Shown: positions 4,379 to 8,479 of the stretch, piece by piece
Position numbering within the stretch: the first letter of the stretch is position 1
Layout: every line of letters starts with the position of its first letter
NCBI GenBank assembly: GCA_020343575.1
Contig: CP070801.1
Coordinates: 455,456 to 463,934, forward strand
Direction: 5' to 3'
From: Candidatus Aenigmatarchaeota archaeon
GTDB lineage: Archaea; Aenigmatarchaeota; Aenigmatarchaeia; QMZP01
DNA: 8,479 nucleotides
Program-made: the position numbers and the translations under genes
The notes under the pieces: generated by a model
Database searches by the model: none
What the model saw: the letters and a program-made list of their open reading frames with translations, nothing else
Told to the model about the DNA's origin: nothing

Positions 4379-7021
4379 TCATGTTGTAACACACTCAACC
4401 TGTCCCTTAGGGGAGGAGAACATAAGCGATCCCCCACAAGAGCAGTTCCCAACCAATGGGGTTCTGGGATAGAATTTGTTACATTTCATACAAACAAAAC
4501 CATTCACCTGATCTATTGGAAGCTCTTTCAAGGTTTTTTGTTTCTGGTTGTTTAGTATGTGCATTATATCAGTCTGCTTCCCGTTACCAAGGAGTTCGGA
4601 CTTTGAAATCCCCAGAGCACCAAATATTCTTTCCACTGGAGGCAGGAGCTGATTCTCAATGTAGTATTTAGAATCCGTTTGCAATCCCTTCTCCACAACG
4701 AAAACAGGATCTTCTGCCCTCTTACTCAACAGACCGGTTCCCTTAACAATAACATAACCTATCCTGTCTCCTATCCCAGGCGCATCCCCAGGAGACCTGG
4801 TTCTAATCTTCTTGACAAGCTCTATGTGGGGCTGCATACCAGCATAGTGATCAGGAAGCTTTGTCATGGTCTTGGTAATAACCAGCTTTTGAATCGGTAT
4901 CTCACCAACCAGAAGCTTGTTAACAACACCACCAAAGTAGTGGGTAGCCTCTTTAACAGAGTCCATTTTCACTATCAGATCAATGACCTCTTTCATTACA
5001 TCAGAAACCAACTCACACCAGTCCCTCCTTACGGTCTCGATACCCTTCATCTCTATACTCTCTTCCCACACATTCCCTTTGGGTTCAAACTTCCAAGCCA
5101 CATATCTCTTTTTTGTTAGGGGCAAAAACCTCTTGAAAGCCTTCTCAAACTCAAGCTCTATAACCCCAGGCAGCTGCTTTGTTATATCTTCAGATATCCC
5201 ATTTGCAATAACCCTAGTCTTTTCCAAATCCTCCTCAGGAACCTTAACCATAACAGAATCTGTGTCTCCGTACACAACCCTATAATCAAACTTCTCCTCA
5301 ATAAAGCTCTTGGTCTTTTGTATTATGTCCCTACCGTAAGAAGTAACAGCGTTTGCAACATCCAGATCGTAAATCCTTGCCCTTGAGTATCCCATATGAC
5401 CATAGAACGCGTTGGCCATTATTTTCAGGGCCCACTGCTCAGCATCCAAAACCCTCTTCAAATTCACATCCTCAGTTTCATCTACCCTTTTCTTTATACT
5501 GGACCTCTGCTTCACCAATCTCTCAAGTATCCTCGGAATTATACCATACCTTAACTCCTTTGCAACGAACAGTGCCCCGGAGGGAGACTTGATTGATTTA
5601 TGGTTCGGGTCACCTGGCATGAAATCCCTTATAATAGTTGTGGGGCATATGTTGAAGGTTCTTATTATGGAAGGGTACATTGACTTGAAGTCAAAAACCA
5701 CTATGTTCGAGTGCAGAGTTTTTTCTGGTTCGATAACATAACCACCTTTCAATTCTTTTTTCCTCATACCCACCCTTCTCGAGACCTCCTCCTGGTCGGG
5801 TTTGCACGGGAAAACATAGTCCTCTTTATTGAACTCCCTCAGAAGGAAGTTCTCAATCCTGGTTGTTTCACCAGAGTTCAATGTGTCCTGGAGAAGTGTA
5901 CCGGAAATCTTTGAAAGTGCAATGTACTTGTAAACAAGGTTTAGCTTCAAAAGAAGATTCATAGCAAGTATCGAGTCCTGCCTAGAATACTCAACCAATC
6001 TTTCAAAATCCTTCTGGCTACCCCTCCACAGCTTCTCAATCTCAGATAATCTAACATCTTTCTTTTTCTCATCCAGAAGCTTGTCACAAACAAAGCCAAG
6101 GTTGTATCTCATCAATGAGAAATCCTTCTTGACCAGTTCAAAGGAGTCAACAACAACCCTACCAATCACTGAAACCCTGTACCTAGCCATGAGTTTTTTG
6201 GCATTAGCCTGCTTCTGGTTACATCTCCCAAAAACCGGTTTCACATTATTCTCCCTCATCCTTTCCAAGATATAGGGCATATCAAAGTTGTTTATGTTAT
6301 AACCAGTTATGATATCCGGATCATATTCCCTTATAACCTCAATAAACTTTTCAAACATTTCCCTTTCAGACTCACACGATGTTACACCACTACCTGTTCT
6401 TGTAGACAGACTCATATGTTTACTTCCCTTGAACTCCGAATCAAAAACAAGGGATACCAGAATTATTGGGTCTTTCTTTGCTTCAGGCACCATACCTTTT
6501 TTCAATGGGGCACACTCAATATCCAGTGCCAAAATCTTCAATGGAGCATCCTCTATCCTTTTTATTGGTTTCATTTCCTTTATCTCAACCTTCTTATCAG
6601 CCTGTACAGTCTCAGTTGCCGCAGGACCGGATTTCATCTTTACCCACTCCATCCCATTCAAACCGAGGTCATTCATGAACCTGTATCTGAAAAGGATATC
6701 GGCTTCGTAGGGAACGAATCCGTTCGCTTTAAGCCGCTCCCTAAGGTCCGGCGTCTTTGCTGGGTTTTTAATAATCACTTTACGCATCTCTCTGGGAGCC
6801 TGATAACCCATAACAATGTTCCTTTTTACATTTTCAATCTTTACTACTTGTGGTTCATTTTCCAGAAACTTCTTAACACCCTTACCCTCAACGTAGAAGT
6901 AGGGCCGATAACCACTGTAGAATGCACACACACTTTCTCCTTCCAAGGTTTTGCCAAATATCCTTAATATGGGCTTCTCATCCACCAGTATGTAATCAAC
7001 ATCCAGTATTTGAATTTCCAT
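4379..7021 (-). CDS. polB: Family B DNA polymerase with intact 3'-5' exonuclease and C-terminal zinc motif
   Basis: DNA-dependent DNA polymerase with proofreading, of 880 residues against about 770-800 for many archaeal PolBs. The N-terminal domain (1-130) is followed by the exonuclease: Exo I ALDIE (Asp167, Glu169), Exo II NINNFDMPY (Asp247) and Exo III YSRQD (Tyr345, Asp349). Polymerase motifs are also complete: KGGYV (425-429), motif A DFKSMYPSI (444-452), motif B KIMANAFYG (533-541), motif C YGDTDS (584-589) and KKRY (637-640). A linker with QKTLKEL (828-834), resembling a weak PCNA-binding box, leads to a Cys pattern C844-x2-C847-x12-C860-x-C862, probably a zinc ribbon; Cys877 lies near the end. 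ATG 7021 begins directly at the first beta strand (MEIQILDVDYIL). Everything needed for synthesis and proofreading is present. It is convergent with the orc1-DP1 operon and divergent from the NAC gene. Confidence 0.96.
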   Translation of the reverse strand: MEIQILDVDYILVDEKPILRIFGKTLEGESVCAFYSGYRPYFYVEGKGVKKFLENEPQVVKIENVKRNIVMGYQAPREMRKVIIKNPAKTPDLRERLKANGFVPYEADILFRYRFMNDLGLNGMEWVKMKSGPAATETVQADKKVEIKEMKPIKRIEDAPLKILALDIECAPLKKGMVPEAKKDPIILVSLVFDSEFKGSKHMSLSTRTGSGVTSCESEREMFEKFIEVIREYDPDIITGYNINNFDMPYILERMRENNVKPVFGRCNQKQANAKKLMARYRVSVIGRVVVDSFELVKKDFSLMRYNLGFVCDKLLDEKKKDVRLSEIEKLWRGSQKDFERLVEYSRQDSILAMNLLLKLNLVYKYIALSKISGTLLQDTLNSGETTRIENFLLREFNKEDYVFPCKPDQEEVSRRVGMRKKELKGGYVIEPEKTLHSNIVVFDFKSMYPSIIRTFNICPTTIIRDFMPGDPNHKSIKSPSGALFVAKELRYGIIPRILERLVKQRSSIKKRVDETEDVNLKRVLDAEQWALKIMANAFYGHMGYSRARIYDLDVANAVTSYGRDIIQKTKSFIEEKFDYRVVYGDTDSVMVKVPEEDLEKTRVIANGISEDITKQLPGVIELEFEKAFKRFLPLTKKRYVAWKFEPKGNVWEESIEMKGIETVRRDWCELVSDVMKEVIDLIVKMDSVKEATHYFGGVVNKLLVGEIPIQKLVITKTMTKLPDHYAGMQPHIELVKKIRTRSPGDAPGIGDRIGYVIVKGTGLLSKRAEDPVFVVEKGLQTDSKYYIENQLLPPVERIFGALGISKSELLGNGKQTDIMHILNNQKQKTLKELPIDQVNGFVCMKCNKFYPRTPLVGNCSCGGSLMFSSPKGQVECVTT

Positions 7022-7055
7022 GTACCAACCCCTGCAACGGTAAAAACAAAAACAC

Positions 7056-7066
7056 TAATTATTTAG
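7056..7066 (-). promoter_or_regulatory. Possible TATA-like box for polB
   Basis: The minus strand reads CTAAATAATTA, centred about 40 nt before the polB ATG, predicting a leader of about 15 nt. That leader contains a G-rich stretch (CAGGGGTTGG, plus-strand 7025-7034) close to the start, which may help ribosome binding. The call rests on spacing and composition. Confidence 0.35.
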
Positions 7067-7149
7067 CTTAAAACAATAAAAACACAATCGCAGGTTTATC
7101 ATATATTACCAAAAGGTTCTTTTTCAAAAAAGATATTGAAGATAACCAA

Positions 7150-7180
7150 TTTAAAATACCAAACCAACAATTGTAGTGAT
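7150..7180 (+). promoter_or_regulatory. Promoter and ribosome binding site of the NAC gene
   Basis: TTTAAAATA (7150-7158) is a good TATA-like box about 30 nt before the ATG at 7184. GTGAT at 7176-7180 fits a short archaeal Shine-Dalgarno sequence three bases from the start. Both argue for ATG 7184 over the upstream in-frame TTG at 7136, which would put the promoter inside the gene. Confidence 0.5.
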
Positions 7181-7183
7181 ACT

Positions 7184-7378
7184 ATGAAGATCAACCCGAA
7201 ACAGATGGAGAGAATGATGAAGCGCATGGGCATTCAGGCGGTTTCTATTGAGGCAGAGGAGGTTATAATAAAGACCCCTGAGAAGGACATAGTAATCAAA
7301 AACCCTCAGGTTTCTAGAGTCAATGCAATGGGACAGGACACCTTCCAGATATCAGGGGACGTAGAGGAAAGGGAATAA
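7184..7378 (+). CDS. nac: Nascent polypeptide-associated complex protein (NAC domain), ended by an early in-frame stop
   Basis: Archaeal NAC is a ribosome-associated homodimer that shields emerging nascent chains. This reading frame gives 64 residues: a basic N-terminus with MERMMKRMGI (8-17) for ribosome contact, then the NAC beta-barrel domain with VSIEAEEVIIKTPEKDIVI (19-37) and NPQVSRVNAMGQDTFQISG (39-57). These match archaeal NAC closely. Family members are usually about 110-120 residues and end in a UBA domain after an acidic linker. Here a TAA (7376-7378) follows VEERE in that linker, and the UBA domain continues in the same frame to 7507. The product as read is a NAC domain without UBA. 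Whether the stop is real, a mutation or a sequencing error cannot be decided from the window; one base change (GAA to TAA) would explain it. Confidence 0.9.
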   Translation: MKINPKQMERMMKRMGIQAVSIEAEEVIIKTPEKDIVIKNPQVSRVNAMGQDTFQISGDVEERE

Positions 7379-7507
7379 GAAGGGTTTAACAGCGAGGACG
7401 TTGAAACAGTTATGAGCCAGGCAGGAGTTTCAGAAGAAGATGCCAGAAAAGCTCTGAGCGAGACCCATGATCTGGCAGAGGCGATACTGAAACTGAAGAA
7501 GAAATAG
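7379..7507 (+). pseudogene. In-frame UBA domain of NAC, separated by the TAA at 7376
   Basis: Continuing in the NAC frame after the TAA gives 42 residues and then TAG: EGFNSEDVETVMSQAGVS followed by EEDARKALSETHDLAEAILKL and a lysine tail. This is the three-helix UBA domain found at the C-terminus of archaeal NAC, with no further stop or frameshift. The first in-frame ATG (7412) lies within helix 1, and I see no earlier ATG, GTG or TTG after the stop, so separate translation would not make a whole domain. It is therefore the orphaned 3' part of the gene, or is expressed by readthrough. Good preservation argues for a very recent mutation, readthrough or a base-call error. Confidence 0.8.
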
Positions 7508-7520
7508 CCTCATTTCTAAT

Positions 7521-7527
7521 CTATATT
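7521..7527 (+). promoter_or_regulatory. Possible TATA-like box for the P-type ATPase gene
   Basis: CTATATT is centred about 29 nt before the ATG at 7553 in the 45-bp gap after the NAC/UBA stop. No Shine-Dalgarno sequence precedes the ATG, so a leaderless transcript is plausible. Read-through from the NAC promoter is also possible. Confidence 0.35.
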
Positions 7528-7552
7528 AGGAAACCCAAACAATACTTATTAT

Positions 7553-8479
7553 ATGGAGGCAACCGAAGCAACCAGTTCTCCCAAGAGCGATTCAGGAAAA
7601 AAATGGCATGAGATGTCTATAGGAAATGCTCTGAAAAGCTTGGGAACTACAGAAAAAGGCCTCTCAGAATCAGAAGCCAAATCAAGGCTGGAGAGATTCG
7701 GACTCAATGAAATTAGGAGAGAAAGGAAGATAAACAAGTTCAAGATATTCCTAAACCAGTTCAAATCCCCCCTAGTTATCATACTTATCATCGCAACCCT
7801 TCTTTCTGCCTTAATAGGAGAGATATTAGATTCTATTGTTATACTAATCATACTTATTTTCAATGCCGGATTCGGTTTCTTTCAAGAATATAAAGCAGAG
7901 AAGACAATAGAGGCGTTGAAAAAACTGACAGCGCCCGAAGCCATGGTTGTGAGGGAAGGGAAAACGAAAAGAATACCAAGTAGCATGCTAGTCCCAGGAG
8001 ACAGAGTTCTGCTTGAGCAGGGAGCCAAGATTCCTGCTGACCTGAGGATTACCAAGGAGGTTGAGCTCAAGATAGATGAATCCGCCCTTACAGGAGAATC
8101 TGTTTCTGTTTCAAAGTCTTCAGAAGGCATTAAATGCAAAACCCTTGCAGAGATGGCAAGCATGGCATTCATGGGAACCGTAGTAACGTATGGAAGAGGA
8201 TATGGGGCGGTTGTTAGTACAGGAATGAAGACAGAGATAGGAAAGATTGCAAAGATGGTAGAGGAGGCAGAAGAGCAGGTAACCCCACTTCAAGAAAGGT
8301 TGGGTGATTTCGCAAGGAAATTGGGATTCGTTGTAATTGCAATATCAATTATAGTAATAGCAATCGGTATCTTAAGGGGACATGCCCTAATGGAGATGAT
8401 AACAACAGGTATTGCTCTAGCAGTTGCCGCGATACCAGAGGGGCTTCCCGCAGTTGTTACGATAACCCTCGCTATAGGA
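7553..8479 (+). CDS. P-type cation-transporting ATPase, Ca2+-type (N-terminal 309 residues, cut by window edge)
   Basis: Integral membrane pump that uses ATP to export cations. Residues about 15-70 form the N-terminal cation-ATPase domain (LSESEAKSRLERFGLNEI). M1 (about 73-90) and M2 (about 93-111) are hydrophobic segments, followed by the actuator domain with VPGDRV (147-152), GAKIPAD (157-163) and the phosphatase loop LTGES (179-183). M3 (about 258-274) and M4 (about 283-309) follow. M4 carries VAAIPEGLPAVVTITLA, where Ile294-Pro295-Glu296-Gly297-Leu298-Pro299 is the ion-binding signature of Ca2+ pumps of the SERCA/PMR1 type; H+ and heavy-metal pumps differ there. The phosphorylation site (DKTGT), nucleotide domain and M5-M10, about 550-600 residues, are beyond the window. 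The reading frame is open to the last base. Ca2+ specificity is inferred from M4 only; Mn2+ or related ions are possible. Confidence 0.93.
   Translation, partial: MEATEATSSPKSDSGKKWHEMSIGNALKSLGTTEKGLSESEAKSRLERFGLNEIRRERKINKFKIFLNQFKSPLVIILIIATLLSALIGEILDSIVILIILIFNAGFGFFQEYKAEKTIEALKKLTAPEAMVVREGKTKRIPSSMLVPGDRVLLEQGAKIPADLRITKEVELKIDESALTGESVSVSKSSEGIKCKTLAEMASMAFMGTVVTYGRGYGAVVSTGMKTEIGKIAKMVEEAEEQVTPLQERLGDFARKLGFVVIAISIIVIAIGILRGHALMEMITTGIALAVAAIPEGLPAVVTITLAIG

Noticed and set aside
4456..6967. Several plus-strand open frames of 60-180 codons opposite polB
   Set aside because: All lie antisense to an intact 880-residue polymerase frame and their translations show no recognisable domain.
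7136..7183. Longer start (TTG) for NAC
   Set aside because: It would place the TATA-like box and the GTGAT ribosome binding site inside the coding region.
7376..7378. TAA read as a sense codon (altered genetic code)
   Set aside because: The regulator, metallophosphoesterase and DP1 genes all end at TAA in the expected place, so a general reassignment is not supported.
7382..7388. GGGTTTA as a frameshift slippery site in NAC
   Set aside because: It lies after the stop and in the wrong register, and the UBA domain is already in frame, so no shift is needed.
1..8479. tRNA, rRNA, CRISPR, insertion sequence or prophage signals
   Set aside because: I found no cloverleaf, no regular repeat-spacer array, no transposase or integrase and no terminal repeats; the content is core housekeeping genes.

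Overview
This window is archaeal chromosomal DNA carrying a chromosome-replication locus. The evidence is an Orc1/Cdc6 initiator gene, the small subunit of the archaea-specific polymerase D (DP1), a family B DNA polymerase, the archaeal Holliday junction resolvase Hjc, an archaeal NAC chaperone gene, TATA-like promoters about 25 nt ahead of start codons (a leaderless pattern), and origin recognition boxes (ORBs). PolD is absent from Crenarchaeota, so a euryarchaeal or DPANN-type lineage is most likely. The species cannot be named from the sequence. All three stop codons are used.

Layout. 1-230 (-) is the N-terminal part of hjc, cut by the window edge. 231-310 is a divergent promoter region. 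311-1039 (+) is an archaeal XRE-type HTH regulator whose stop abuts the stop of a convergent metallophosphoesterase at 1040-1717 (-). 1718-1977 is a probable replication origin: an AT-rich core between two inverted ORBs. It is followed by orc1/cdc6 (1978-3186, +) and, one base later, a DP1-like gene (3188-4165, +). A 213-bp gap between convergent genes (4166-4378) holds two more well-formed ORBs and a dense array of short repeats. polB lies at 4379-7021 (-). A divergent promoter region (7022-7183) leads to a NAC gene (7184-7378, +) whose UBA domain continues in frame beyond an internal TAA (7379-7507). The window ends inside a Ca2+-type P-type ATPase (7553-8479, +).

How the genes work together. 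Orc1/Cdc6 would bind the ORBs on both sides of its own operon and open the AT-rich DNA. PolD and PolB would copy the DNA, and Hjc would resolve recombination intermediates at damaged forks. The main oddity is DP1. The OB fold and the C-terminal landmarks are present, but the phosphoesterase domain is about half the usual size and every metal-binding motif of the 3'-5' exonuclease is gone. PolB in the same window keeps all three exonuclease motifs. The second oddity is the stop codon that separates the NAC domain from its well-preserved, in-frame UBA domain. The third is the ORB and repeat cluster in the convergent gap, which no gene expression requirement explains.
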